This document shows, piece by piece, positions 36,761 through 48,452 of a stretch of DNA of 64,000 nucleotides. This stretch comes from Erodium maritimum (taxonomy: Eukaryota > Streptophyta > Magnoliopsida > Geraniales > Geraniaceae). The position numbers were made by a program, and so were the translations under genes. Position 1 is the stretch's first letter; each line of letters begins with the position of its first letter. Under the pieces are notes generated by a model. The model saw only the letters and a program-made list of their open reading frames with translations. It searched no databases and was not told the origin of the DNA. The stretch is from the NCBI GenBank assembly GCA_963921825.1, contig OY997594.1, positions 68,433,675 through 68,497,674 on the forward strand. The letters run 5' to 3'.

Positions 36761-37190
36761 TGTCGTAGTACCCAAAAGTTATAGTTATGGCCATAATTCT
36801 TATCATGACCTATGTCATGGTTATGCTTCTCTCTTCTACACATCCTCTCCTTTGCACCTTCCTTATGAATCTCGCGAATGTTTTTTCTGCTAGGGTTTCG
36901 TTTGAGCCGCCTCTAGCCACCGCGACGTTGACCTTCTTCCGCCACCAACGCAGTGTCTTCCGTCTTGTTTCGGTCCCTCCTCTGCAAATTTGGGGGTTTC
37001 CGCCTCTGAGGCCGCCGTCCTTGATGCTGCCGCCGTCATCTGTGAAGCCGCAGCCGTCTCTGAGGTCGTCGCCGCTGTCTTTGAGGTCATCGCCGCCTAT
37101 GCTGCCGCCATCTATGATACTGCGCTGTCTCTAGAGGCGTCTTTGAAGCCGCAGCCGCAGCTGGCACGCCCTTCTCCCTCATCTCCATTG
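36760..37190 (-). repeat. Unclassified repeat, copy 2 (inverted partner of 30.5-30.85 kb)
   Basis: See the copy at 30500: the same ordered words appear here on the opposite strand. GC-rich gccgcc/ggcggc alternation keeps several frames open, including a plus-strand frame rich in Ala; I regard these frames as by-products of the repeat. Confidence 0.6.
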
Positions 37191-37900
37191 GCGCAACCGC
37201 CTCGACCCCTTTCACGATTATGGATCTGGCTAATTGAGCGGGTGCTTTTTACTTTATTTGAGCTTGTCTTTGTAGGTTCAATTCCTAGTGAACAGAGAAT
37301 CAGAGATTTTTTCAGGGAGGGAACCCCGATTTATGTATTGCCTCCTACTATTACTGTTGAAGTCCTTGGTCAATTTTTGGAGCAGGAGTTCAGTTATCAC
37401 CTTCTCAAACCCCGTCTTCATTCCTTTCCTATACGACATCCCAACTCAGTGTTAGATGGCCCACCCAATACCGTCAGGGACGGTTATAGTATGAAAAGAA
37501 CTCCGACACCATTGTGTCTTTTGTCTGTTCTTCGTGGTTAGGGATTTATCCCCGATACACTCAGATGTATTTGAAATTTAAGTTCATGAATTGCACCTTT
37601 CGGTAAAAAAAATTGGGTTATGACTCTGATTTGGATCTGATTTGATATCTTATGGATCTAAATTTTAATTAATAATTGATATTAGTATATACTAATCAAT
37701 TGTAAGTTTAGTCCACTTCATGTTATATGTTATTCAAATTCCGTAAGTAAACATGCTAATATTTTTGTTGTTGGTAAATCATGTAATTGTTATGTTCTTG
37801 TAATTTTATTAATCATCTTTTTCGTGAACCACGATATATATTCGAATATTTTCAAAGAAATTATGCACATATGTAAGTGAGAATTGAATTTTAGCATAAT
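37190..37900. other. Unassigned DNA next to the repeat
   Basis: A plus-strand frame stays open to 37541 without a known domain. The word ggttcaattcc at 37276 resembles a Pol III B box, but no convincing A box is placed before it. The rest is AT-rich. Confidence 0.35.
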
Positions 37901-38710
37901 TTTTTTTGAAACGGCAAAAAGAGGCGTGCATTAAAACGAATCAAAAGGTTATAAAGTAGGGCCAAAGGCCTTGGGCATCAGAATATTGTCTGAGCCTCTC
38001 GTAGGCGACCCGGCTCTCGTGGACCCGTAGAACAAGCCTACTTTTCATCGTAGACACTAAACGAGGACGACTTTTTACCACATTTCCAAAATTATTCGAC
38101 CTAACACGAAAAAACAAAAACCTAGTACAAGAAAAACCAATAGAAATCCAAACAAAGTACTCCAAACTAAGAATAGAAAAATAATAAAGCATTAAAACTT
38201 GATGCGCTGCCCTTCTTGTCATCCCGAGACGTCCCAGCACCGGATGCCCCAGGCCTAGGAGGATAGGCCCCCTCCCCTCTCCCGGGACTCTCATGGATCC
38301 TGGTGAGGCTGTTGCGGAGCCCTCGCCCGTTGTTCAACATCCTCTTCCACATCCTTCAATTGACGGGCAGTGGTTTCTTGGGGAGTTGGAGGCCGGTGGG
38401 GGGTTGAGATCGCTCCCTGCGATGACTGCACCGAGAGTAGTAGTGAGGGGTCCGGGCTGACATGTAGGGCTATGAGCGGCGTTGTGATTAAGGCTTCCAT
38501 GAAGTTCGACTCGCTTGTAGTCTTCCTTCTCGGCGATTGAAACGTGCCAGATACTGGTAGTCCCACATGTTGTAACACAAACATCAACAATGGGGAGATA
38601 GGCATGGTGGCCGATGGTGGTGGTGTGGTGGACATGGTGGGAGCCATGGAGGTGATAAGGCAGATAAGAGGAGAGGAGAGAGAGGAGTGCATTTTTTGAC
38701 CTAGAATCAC
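37898..38710 (-). mobile_element. Minus-strand retroposon fragment
   Basis: The plus strand starts with eight T (37902-37909), a reversed poly(A) tail, followed by a tail-like sequence. Further up the minus strand is a frame (38710-38291) starting MILGQKMHSSLSSPL, Pro/Ser/Thr-rich without a known domain. Reading it as a retroposed piece rests on the tail; the 5' end is not defined. Confidence 0.4.
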
Positions 38711-38859
38711 ATTGTTATAGCCTATAATCTACGCGGTTCCAGATTCATTAAAGTTTTGAATATTAGCGTAATTATTATTTCAACAATGCTATATTATAGA
38801 TGTACGAAAGACAATATTCAAGAATTACATACATATAACGTTATAAGTAAAAACGCTCT

Positions 38860-39500
38860 CTACTAAAAAGCTCCAAACCTAGTTAGGCCACTTCTTCAAC
38901 ATCTACTCTCATCGGCACTGTCTTTGGCCTCCAACCATGAATGCCGGTGGCATACATATTTCCTCTCTCCCTTTCCCCTCTTCTTTCCTCTTCGCTTGCC
39001 CTTTCCTCTTTGTTTTTTCTGACCTCCTCCGACTACCTCTGCTCGCTTTTCAGCCTTGCTCTAGATCGCCTCCTTTAGCCTGATCTGGATAGTTTGTTTG
39101 TAGAGCTGGTCTTTGGGGTACATATTTGTTAGGTTTCTGTACTCCGAACACTTGCTCGTTGTGGTTGCGGGTGGTCTGGTTTGGTGGCTCAACTCGTGTC
39201 TTGTTTGACCGTTCTTGGTCGGCGTCTGGAAGTGGTTCAGGTGCGTGTATTGGTCTCCGTCTCTGGTGTCGTAGTTTGGTCCTCGTGGATGTCCAGTTCT
39301 GACTTGGTTTGTTGGTTTGTCTCTAAGGGTATGGCCTTTCTCTTGTGTTCTCCCTATCTCTGGTATTAGATCTAGTTGATATGCGTTCTTCCAAGCACGT
39401 TTGTGATGGATGCTCAATGGTCCTAGTGTTGGCTGGCGTTAAGGGTTTGTCCAAGTTTGGTTGTTGCAAATATGTCTGCGTCTGGGTTAGAGACTTACTC
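38860..39500 (+). mobile_element. T-rich retroposon-like segment
   Basis: Starts gctccaaacctagttagg and a CT-rich leader, then GT/T-rich, like the segments at 29.5 and 35.2 kb. It abuts the tail of a minus-strand LINE at 39510. No domain. Confidence 0.35.
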
Positions 39501-39509
39501 TGTCATTTT

Positions 39510-42500
39510 TATTTTATTTTTGGTAAGCGAATAATTTTATTAAGGAATGCTTTCCAAGGTAAAAAAAACAAAGCTGAAAAGGGAGCCTTATAACATATGG
39601 CAACCCCAAAAACCTTTTTCAAATACAAACCAAAACGAACAATTTAAAGGAAATAACACCCCAAGAAAATCGCTCAAACATGTATCCTGGCTGAAGAATG
39701 TCAAGATAAGCACACTTTCGGTTTGCTACACCAAAGATGAAAAGATACATCACCCAGCTCTCCTACCATCCTCAAAGTGTTGAAAGAGTGATGACGAATC
39801 TTGTCTAGAACAACATCAAGAGTATCCACACTCCCCTTGAAAACTGCACCATTACGCTGCAACCATAAATGTGAACAGTAACAACAACAACAATAGGATT
39901 TGTAACTTTGATTCCTGAAGCACAATAAAATGAGGATTTTGCTTGTGAGTTAAGCAACTAAGATTCCTCCTCTTTTGGCTTGAGGAGATTCCTCATCTCT
40001 TTGCTTCAGAACCTTCTTTGAGAAAGGTCATAGGATATATATCATTAAAAGGGGAGAGGTTTGTACATCTTTGTCTTTTAACTTTGATCTTGTGATATAG
40101 GAATGAGGAATGATTTTTTTATTTCTTCTTTCTTTTTGGTTTGATTTTGGAGGCTGGTTGAGGTATGTTCTTTGTAGTAGCAAGCCCTAAGAAGCCTGCA
40201 ACTTCTTGCACTTAGGGGGAATGAAGTGGGGAGGAAAGAAGAAGGAAGTTTGTTGAACCATTTTCCAAAAAAAATCCAACCCAATGACTCCAGGCTGTGT
40301 TTGAAATGTTGTAATCCCTTGCTTTGTTAGAGAAATTTAATGTTCCCACATTTTTCAGTTGATTAGGACCACCCAAGTCTTGGGTCTTATCCTTCAATAA
40401 ATGCTCATCTACTTTTGTCCTTTCCTCATTTGAAATGTAAAGAAAAGGAGTAGATATGTTAATTACCTGAGTTGTAGTGTTGAAGTTGGAGGGGACCAAC
40501 TATTGTAATTGAACTGTATTTTCCAACTGAACAGAATTGTTGGGAAGTAAAGCTAGAGGACCGGAAGAGTTCAGGTTTATGACAATAGTTCCTATAGCAA
40601 TATAAGGCAAAGAAGAAACTGAAGCTTGAAGATGTTCCTCTTCCAAGCCTTTTTGTAGATCAAGATGTGTTCCAACTATATCCACACTTTCAAATGTGTC
40701 TTTAAAATTCATTAACCGGGAGTCGTCATTAGCCAAAACAGAAATAGGTATGCTGGGAGCAATAAAATCAGGAGCAATAACGTCAAGAGTAGAATTTTGC
40801 AGTCTATAATCAACCATAAATGTTTTAGCTCCCATTGATCATTCCGCTGCAATATATTCATCAATATAATAGAATCAATAATCAAAGTAGCATTAAATCT
40901 CTCTGTTGAAATAGGATCTTCCTCTTCAATATCAACATTAAATGTCTCTACTGAAATATGATCTTCGGAATTGATATTCTGGTGGTCTTCATAAGGACTA
41001 TCTTCTTCAGATGTGTTAGCCTTAGAGTTCCCACTAATAGTGTCAAAATCAAAATTTGGAAATGCAAAAGGATCTTAGCAGCTTGTATTTCCAGAATAGG
41101 TGCTGAAGGGAGAGTTGATGATATTATGCTAAATTGGAGAAATATACTTTATGTCAATAGTGGAGATCCAGACTTTGAACATTCCTTTACCTAGAGAAAT
41201 TTCAATCTCTTCAGAAACTGACTTGAGTTGATAAGTATGAACTAGTACATAAGCTATGTCAATATGGATCCCTTTCTTAGAATGAGGATGTGTAAAGATA
41301 ACCTTCCCTTGTTTGCTTAATGCAACTTGAAATGTCTCTTTAGACAACCCTTGGTAAGGAACTACTTGGATAGCAAACCATGCCAATTTTCTACCCTTCT
41401 TAATTAAATCATCTTTTCCTTGAATAAAGGTAAGCCATTGTTGTAGCCAGGCACCATCACCTCTCATTATTTATTTATCAAAATGAGCATCTGGATAGTA
41501 AAACAACATTTTTTTTTGTTTCCCAGATCTGAGTTGGACCTTACAAACTCCTTCCAAAGCTATTTCTTTCATAATTTCTTATACAAAAATATTTAGGTGT
41601 GCTAAATCCAAGTGTGCTTGTTGCATTATTTGAACTTGTGCTGTAACAATAGATCCTTGATGTAGAAAATCCTCATAAGATTTTGCTTGCCAAGCACACT
41701 CATCTGTAGAGTGATCTTGTAATTTGTTGAAGTTGTTCCTTGGAGAGCTTCTGTCCCAGGCTTCAATTACAAACAATGTGTGGTTGTTGATCCTCAAACC
41801 ATTGAATTTCTGAATAGCTTCTTGGAGATTTTCCTTTGTGGAGAAGTAAACAAAGTCGTGCCACTTTCCTTTAGTATTTGGTTTATAACCCACCAAAGAT
41901 TTGCAGTATTCGTGCAAGTTTCCAAAGGCATTTTGCAACAAAGCAGATGAAGCATAAGCAGTAATATTGTGAATAAATATTGTGTGGTGTTTGACTATGC
42001 TTCTTGGAATTTGAACAAGTTTTTTCCTTTTTTGAATAGGCTGAATATTCTCAAAACCCGGCGGTGGATAACCCACGGAGGAAGATCCGTCTATAACATC
42101 CTTTTGGTGTGTCGATTGTTTTGCAGCAACAACCATGGATCTTAATTGAATCGAATCTCCCCTCTTTTTCTTTTTTGGTAGAAGTTTTTTTTGATCAGCA
42201 AATGTATTATTGATAGAGAAAGTTTTCAAAACGAAAACAAACCCAATGGATTAAACCCTCCATTACAACCAGAGTATACCTCACCGGTACCTCATAACCA
42301 AACTAACCCAACAATGGGTGTACAGGTCTTAAAATCCATATTCAGAAACAAGAAGAAAACAAACAGTAGAAGGTCTAAACAAACCCAGAATTGCTACCTT
42401 GAAGAACAACTAAAGCCCAAACAGGGACAACAGAAACTTAAAAAACAGCAACACTAACTTACAAAAAAAACAAAAAGAAAACACCACCAGCAACCAACCT

Positions 42501-43075
42501 CCACAAGCCCAATCTCGCAAAACCCCCACTGCCAGAGAACGCAGCCAGCAAAGTACCCACCCCCAACCCCCGAGCTATCAGAGCTCCTTCAATCCCTAAC
42601 TCGAGATCGACTGTTTCTTCAAACTGGGATCACCGCCAAACTCCTCACGGCGGACAACACCAAGCTGTGAGGCCTCAACCACCACATGTGGTTAAGGAGG
42701 GGAAGATAACGAGTCAACACGATCTCTATAAAAATAGCCTATGTTCTTTGTAGCTTTGTCTGAAATCTTCCCTGTATTGAGGAGTTGAACATGGAGAGGA
42801 TTGAGTGGTGTCTTGAGTAGTAGCAGCTTCCTTACCAAGCCTCTGTGGCCTTCTGTCATACTTTTTGACTCCGAGCTTCCTTTGTCTGTCATCCTTTTTG
42901 TTGAAAAGTTGTCGAGATGCAACCTTGCGTTGATAGATTAGACCCCAATCTTTCTTGTCGTTGATAAACTTGATAGTACCATTTTGTGACAACGTTTCTT
43001 TGATCAGAGAAGAACCCAGTAGCCGGATCTCCTCCTTTATATACTTTCCCATGGATTTGAGTCGCAACTAAGAAG
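39510..43075 (-). mobile_element. Internally deleted LINE (L1/RTE-like plant clade), minus strand, with a nested retroposon
   Basis: Reading down the minus strand: an N-terminal piece (43067-42700), a nested retroposon (42700-42187), then ORF1 (about 42180-40500) and a short ORF2 end. ORF1 has an RRM-like domain (HTIFIHNITAYASSALLQ, then WHDFVYFSTKENLQEAI) and further on RKLAWFAIQVVPY, the DUF4283-like segment seen in plant LINE ORF1 proteins. The last piece (39925-39701) reads HLWLQRNGAVFKG and VVLDKIRHHSFNTL, the zf-RVT-like C-terminus of ORF2. Endonuclease and reverse transcriptase are missing, so the copy could not move by itself. The tail at 39510-39545 reads as a T-rich reversed end. 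Stops interrupt ORF1. Confidence 0.65.
42187..42700 (-). mobile_element. Short retroposon nested in the LINE, minus strand
   Basis: The minus strand is GT/T-rich and ends catttgctgatcaaaaaaaa (plus strand ttttttttgatcagcaaatg at 42187-42206). This splits the LINE N-terminal piece from its RRM part. The tail ttgctgatcaaaa is like that of the element at 62.8 kb. The right boundary near 42700 is approximate and I could not confirm a target duplication. Confidence 0.55.
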
Positions 43076-43089
43076 ATTTGGTGGCCAGA

Positions 43090-43680
43090 GGTTTCCCAAT
43101 CCCAGTGGGTCTTTTGATGTGTCCCATTGTGTTGTCACAGATTGAGGACACCTCCCACCTTCTCATTACTTATAGTTGGGCGTCACATGTGTGGTCTCTG
43201 GTTATTTAGTGGTGGGGGGTTTCTTCCGCTCTCCCTTCGTCTCCAGCTTTGTTCTTCTCTTCTTGGCCTTCTATTTGTGGATGCACCGGCTGTGCAAGCC
43301 TTGGGCTCGCCTCAATATTTTAGGCTTATGGTTTCTTGGGTAGCTCGGAACGCCATGATTTTTCAGGGAGCTCCGGTCCCTGATCCGACTACCATTCAGA
43401 GGAGAATTCAATTTGCAGCGCTTACTTTGACGCAGGCAGAAAGGAAAGCTCTGTCTCCTACTTCCTGGTTGGTTTCGCCGGCTGATACTGCTTAGGCTGT
43501 TTGTGCTCTTCATCCCTTTTTCGTGCTCCTCCCCTTTTAAGCAGCGTTCTAGTTTCTTTTTTTGGACTATTTTTTTGTTTGGTTTTGTTGTTGGATTGGT
43601 GGTTTGTGATTTCTTTCCCGAAACCCACACCATTTTTTAATGCATTATTTATTTTCTGATAAAAAAGAAAAGAATATTTG
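43090..43680 (+). mobile_element. LINE ORF2 3' end fragment, plus strand
   Basis: A frame at 43300-43495 contains LMVSWVARNAMIFQGAPVPD followed by TTIQRRIQFAALTL, matching the W-l-x-RN-x-x-I-F-x-G block near the C-terminus of plant LINE ORF2. After its stop the sequence runs through GT-rich 3' UTR to a tail ttttctgataaaaaagaaaa. 5'-truncated, as most LINE copies are. Confidence 0.62.
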
Positions 43681-43875
43681 GTGTAGAACACACTGTAGCC
43701 TAAATCTGCCATTGTTGTCTAGACAAGTTTTCGAAGTGACAAGAACCAATCTCGTGCTCAATATTTGAGAAAATATCACTAGTAATGATTGACTCTCGTT
43801 TCATGTTCATTTTAAGCATTGAACAATATCGGCCTTAACCAAACTCTTAGTACCCTAAGGTCATGTCCAAGTCCT

Positions 43876-44340
43876 TTTTTTTTATCGGCAAAGCATATTG
43901 AAAATTTTATAAACCCTCTTTCGAGAAGAAAGAGGAAAAAAGGTTTAGCAACAAACCAACAAAAAAGAACCCCAAGACGCTCAAAGTCGTCTTTTAGGGG
44001 AACATGTGAAATGAGCGCTGACATGACGCTCAGCCTCAAGAAAGCTAAGGACGGGTACACAGACCCTGAAGCCCCACACCGGGGTAGAACAACAAACACA
44101 ATGAATGGGTACGCATACCTTGAAGCTAAGAGTGAGTACACAGACCCTGAAACAATGAGTGGGTACGCAGACCCTGAAACTAAGAATGGGTACGCAGACC
44201 CTGAAACTGTGAGTGGGTACGCAGACCCTGAAACTAAGAATGGGTACGCAGACCCAGCAATGAATAGGTACGCAGATCCTGAAGCTAAGAAGCAAACCTG
44301 ACAAAGAAGGTCTAGGAAACCAAATTTTACAATCATGAAG
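43876..44340 (-). mobile_element. Retroposon with reversed poly(A) tail and an internal minisatellite
   Basis: The plus strand opens with a run of T and atcggcaaagcatattg, i.e. on the minus strand a tail ending gccgataaaaa. Upstream on the minus strand lies the 27-bp minisatellite at 44052-44290. No known domain. The 5' end is guessed from where the repeat stops. Confidence 0.45.
44052..44290 (+). repeat. 27-bp minisatellite, about eight units
   Basis: Units of the type gggtacgcagaccctgaaac plus seven bases; the last several are nearly identical, the first ones diverged. The unit length is a multiple of three and has no stop in several frames, so both strands stay open: the plus strand gives GYADPETKN and GYADPETVS repeats, the minus strand GSAYPFLVS repeats. 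No known protein repeat is matched, so coding is unproven. Confidence 0.85.
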
Positions 44341-45890
44341 TACTATTTAAACAAAAGGAAAAGGTCGTAACACTCGTATTTTTCAACCATTAACTAATAT
44401 ATGTCTGAAACCTTTTCTTTTTAACTTCAACTTGTATCATTATATTGAAGTGGTGAAGAATTGATAAATTGACAGCAACCACAATATTTTGTTAATAAGC
44501 CGGCAAGAGAGCAATGCCATTGACTTTCTCATCATTCCTTTCCTACCAAAGAAATCACATAAAGGAGCAACAACAACCAACCACCACTACCAACAAGGCC
44601 ACAACTACCTAGAGAAACAGTAATTATAATGCTACATATCATGCCTTTATGGTTTGGGGCACAGTCTAAATACTATTGCACACTAAAGCTCATCACTCAA
44701 AGCTAACCAAAATACTTTTGACCATTTCATTGCCACCACACTCTCCTTCTCATCTTTTGGCTACCTGCCCTTTTCCACCCTATATTTGAAAATTTAACCC
44801 ATTAACACTTTCATAGGGTTTTAGGCATGACAATAAGACGGGTTCGGAACTTCGTATACTTTGACCCGACCGCCCACCACCATATTCCTCTAAGGCCTCG
44901 TGTGGCTCCTAACCTGACCCGACCCTAATCAAATATGAAGATCTTACGAATTTGTGATACTTAGATTTAAACACGATTATAAATTATTCTCATATATTTC
45001 AACTATGGCCAAAAGTTCTCTTTTTCCATCTATAAGATCTCGAATCCAGCTTCAATTAGACCTGTAGCACTCATACCATTGAATACAAATTATTTTGAGA
45101 TCCTTGCAAACCCTATTTAAATGCAATCCATCCATATAGAAACTACCCTCAAATGCTACGGCCCTAATGAAACCTTCAATAAGAAACTTTGCATGGCTTA
45201 GTAGTTAGACTTAGCACAAAGCATATAGAACTAATGGTACACTTTTTAGACTAATTCATTGCATAACATGAAGGACATTAAAGATCTTTTTTTAGTCACT
45301 CAAGTGCGTTGAAAAGGTCCAAATTTAGTAGGGTACTCACTAATTAATTAAGCCTACTTTTCACACACAAAAAAATACTACAAAACTAGTAAGTTTGTTA
45401 ATACTTATTAAGGTGGTTGAAATTTGGAAGTTATAAAGGAAGAGAATGGACCGGCATTGGTTCCTGTGACCCTGCGCCGATCACGGCGGAGCTGTGGACT
45501 TTCTTCCGAGAAAGAAGAGTGAAAAACGACCCAAAAGGGTGAGCATGGGTCTGGTTTTATTGGAGTTTGTGAAATATGAGGGTCACATTCACATATAGAT
45601 TGTACTATACTTCTCATTGGTTTTGACCAAGATTGTGGCTTTCCTTTCCCCTAATTCCGATAATTTTGATGCAACCATAGAGTTTTTAATTTCTTATATG
45701 CATACATATTAACATGGTATGCTCGTACATTTACAAAGATAATGTTCATTTTTGTTGGACTTTCAGTTAACATTGCAAAGTAACATTTATGCAAACAATG
45801 TATGAATGAGAATCTCGCCCAAGATAACGATTTTGTTGATATATGTCTAAATTAAGATATGGAATCGGTATCAAATGCGAATCAGGTTTT
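44340..45890. other. Intergenic, no gene seen
   Basis: Mostly AT-rich. 44820-44935 is a diverged cgggtc/gacccgac patch of a type common in plant repeats. 45440-45560 is a short GC-rich island with an open frame on the minus strand, without a known domain. Confidence 0.45.
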
Positions 45891-46660
45891 ATTGTACAAA
45901 CCGCGGACGCACAGGGGAGCGACACGTGCCTTTTTCACGTATACGTGCACACAACTATTGTTCACTCGCGCACAAGCTCTGGTACACCCCGTGCAAAGCG
46001 ATGGTACCCCTCCATGCAAATGCTGACGCGTGTCCTTTTTTCGCGCATACAAAGTGCTGGTACCAACGTGCAAGTGCTGATACATGTGGTACCAGCACCC
46101 ATGTATATGAAGTACCAGCACTTGTGCATGCAAGGTACCAGCACCTGTGTAGTCCAAATCGTATATATATTGAATCGACCGTTTGAGAACCTGAAAGAAG
46201 TCAGTGTCAGAATTTGACAAAACCCTAGCATTTTTGGGGTAGAAACGACCTTCCGAGCAAGAATCACTGTGATGGTGTGTTGTACGACGTTTTTCTGCCA
46301 TCCGATGTCATCTAGAGGGTCAAAATCGCACTTTTAGATTCCAGACGATTATTTATTTTTTGTTTTAGGGTTTTCTGGTTTGCTTTTTTCGAATTAGGGC
46401 TTTGGGGTTACTTTCCTCAGGATTTTATGGTTTAGTTATAGGGTTTAGTTTTTAGGGATTAGGACGTTGGGGTTTAGGGTTTATAAACACACGAGGCTTT
46501 AATTGTAAATCAATTTATTCTGAATTATAAACATTGTACCACCACTTATATGTGTACTGTACCAGTATCGGTGTGTGTATTGTACCAGTACCACGGGCGC
46601 ACGCTACCAGCACTGTGCGCGCGCGAAAGGGACACGTGTCGCCTTCTCATGAGTATGCAG
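45890..46660. repeat. GTACCAGCAC repeat block with inverted GACACGTG ends
   Basis: The decamer gtaccagcac and close variants recur at 46089, 46111 and 46135 and in diverged form at 46545-46612. Both flanks carry a gcgacacgtg-like word in opposite sense: gcgacacgtgcc at 45919 and gacacgtgtcgcc at 46631. This suggests one element with inverted ends of about 770 bp, or arms of a larger one. The class is unknown. In between (46370-46490) is a T/G-rich stretch with single telomere-like gggtttagggttta words. Confidence 0.5.
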
Positions 46661-46839
46661 TTTGCCCAATAAGGACGGTTCGTACGTTATCCTGTCCCTT
46701 AAGATATGAGTGTCTTACAATTGATACTAGAATGAAAAACAAAACCACTAATACTTACGATTGTTGACCAAACCCTACTACTAGCCGACAAATGTTATTT
46801 TAGTCGAACCTCTCCTCGTCCTCTACGTTTATCCAACTT

Positions 46840-47310
46840 AAGGTCTCCTTCATTAATCCAGAATTATGCGAGTCCTTTCCTAGAATACGAGAGGACTGCA
46901 TTCCTCTCCGAAAAAGAAATGGTTGAGAGATATTATTGTTAACACAAAACCTTTATTTGTAATGTTACAAGAAGTGAAGTTCGAAAAGGTTGATTATGCC
47001 TTTATTCGGGAAATTGGTTTACATGGGGGATGGTCTTTTTATTATGTTCATGATATTGGAAGTGCTAGTGGTGTGTTGAGTATTTGGCAGGATTCATCTT
47101 TTATCATGGAGACCGTAGAGACCGTAAAAAATGTTTTATGTTGGACATGCATTATCTGTTCATCTCAAGCTCGTATCTCTTTTTGTAATGTTTATGTTAC
47201 AAATTTATTAGTTGACAGGAAACAGTTGTGGGATGAACTGGTTATTATTGAAAGTCGACTATCAGATATGGTCTTATGGGCATGTGATTGTGTGGGACTC
47301 CCACTAACAT
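46840..47310 (+). mobile_element. LINE ORF2 endonuclease fragment
   Basis: A frame from about 46890 reads KKKWLRDIIVNTKPLFVMLQ, then EVKFEKVDYAFIREIG and SGVLSIWQDSSF, the N-terminal exonuclease-endonuclease-phosphatase domain of plant LINE ORF2. The F-x-x-L-Q-E segment with its acidic Glu is present (VMLQEVKFE). The frame ends at 47310, before most of the domain, so this is a fragment. It abuts the split DUF4283 ORF on the other strand. Confidence 0.68.
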
Positions 47311-47387
47311 AGCTGAGGTCTGCATCCACTACCTCCCGAACAACATCCTAGTCCAGGTTAGCCAGGTTACGGGTCTTCGAGAGCTCG

Positions 47388-48239
47388 TTAGTCCCATCTG
47401 ACGATCCTAGATGCGCCCCTTGAAAAAAATAGAGGTGTCCCCTCGGAACCCTCTTTAGCCAAGTCACCAGTCTTCGATACTTCCTCCCTTCCAGCAGTTA
47501 GTAGTGCAGGAAAACCTGGAGGAGGAGGAAGTTTCCTTCCTTGTAGGTTTCCCTGTTCCTCCGACTCTAAAGTGGGGGAGGTCAACAAGTCCTCCACCCG
47601 AGGTCTTGGGCGAGGGTTTGGTGCCCCTCATTGTGTCTTGAATAGTTTGTCCGTATCCACTCCCATCTGGACTCGGAGTGAATCGTCAAACCATATCTCC
47701 TCCCGCCCTACCCCTTGGATAGGGGCCTGACATGCCTGGATGCGGTAATTAACTCGTCCTTAGCGGGTGTAGAAACCTTGGAGCCACTCATATTGTAAAC
47801 CCATCGTGGTGGGCTACCGGTGTCTTGGTAACTATAGCCAGATCCTTCGCCTGAATGGTCTGTCCACATCCAAGCTGACCTAGAATAATTTTGGGGTGGA
47901 TAAGGGCGCCTATAACACCTTTGTGCCCAATGTATTCGTTAGTAGGGAACAGATGGGGTCATTCCGAGCATCTCCCGGTACGTTGTATGCTTGAAATCCA
48001 ATCTCCATAAAATGGTATGGAATTGAGTTCGGTTGCATACACGAGACGAACGGGAGCAGAATCAACGGGTACCTACTTAAGGTCCACGAACCTTTGTGCC
48101 AGATCCAGTTGAGTGTCGTTTCTGATGGGAAACAAAATGAGACGACTTCCTTTGAGAGAACATCGACCTCTATGTCGTTGATCTGAAATCTCCGGAGCAT
48201 GACACCACACATAATCTTGGGGTTGCAAGTGACATCAGA
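47388..48239 (-). pseudogene. DUF4283 ORF (copy 3), 3' part, cut off by the gypsy insertion
   Basis: On the minus strand 48239-47910 encodes DUF4283: VSDVTCNPKIMCGVML, then VDVLSKEVVSFCFP, WHKGSWTLSRYPLILL and FMEIGFQAYNVP. Its 5' half continues on the far side of the gypsy element at 54656. The first residues of the open frame above 48244 come from the LTR and are not part of the gene. Toward 47400 a Pro/Gly-rich C-terminal region follows with frame breaks. The domain is that of LINE-type ORF1 proteins; a captured host gene is less likely. Confidence 0.65.
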
Positions 48240-48434
48240 GACTATGTAATAACCACTCCCGGTCAACGCCAGTCAAACCTGCGAAAAACAGGAAAATTTA
48301 AAAAATTTAAGACAGACACTTAATCGAACAAAAAACTTCTAGATATTTTTCCAAAAAGGTGTGGGACCCACCTTTCCACTTGTCAAACAAGTGGTGGTGT
48401 TAGGTTTTGGGGGGAAAATAAAGATGAGAGATAA

Positions 48435-48452
48435 GGGGGGGGGGGGGGGGGG
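48435..48452 (+). repeat. 18-base poly(G) tract in the LTR
   Basis: Uninterrupted G run followed by ttcggcc. Length may be affected by sequencing. Confidence 0.9.

Noticed and set aside
37228..37290. Possible SINE or tRNA from ggttcaattcc
   Set aside because: No convincing A box at the right distance and no acceptor stem.
36890..37541. Ala/Pro-rich open frames on both strands
   Set aside because: By-product of gccgcc-type repeats that lack stops in several frames; the inverted copy at 30.5 kb does not keep the same frame open.
46440..46490. Interstitial telomere repeat
   Set aside because: Only isolated gggtttaggg words; no tandem TTTAGGG array.
48245..48266. N-terminal residues of the minus-strand frame that ends at 47910
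   Set aside because: These bases belong to the LTR, not to the DUF4283 gene.
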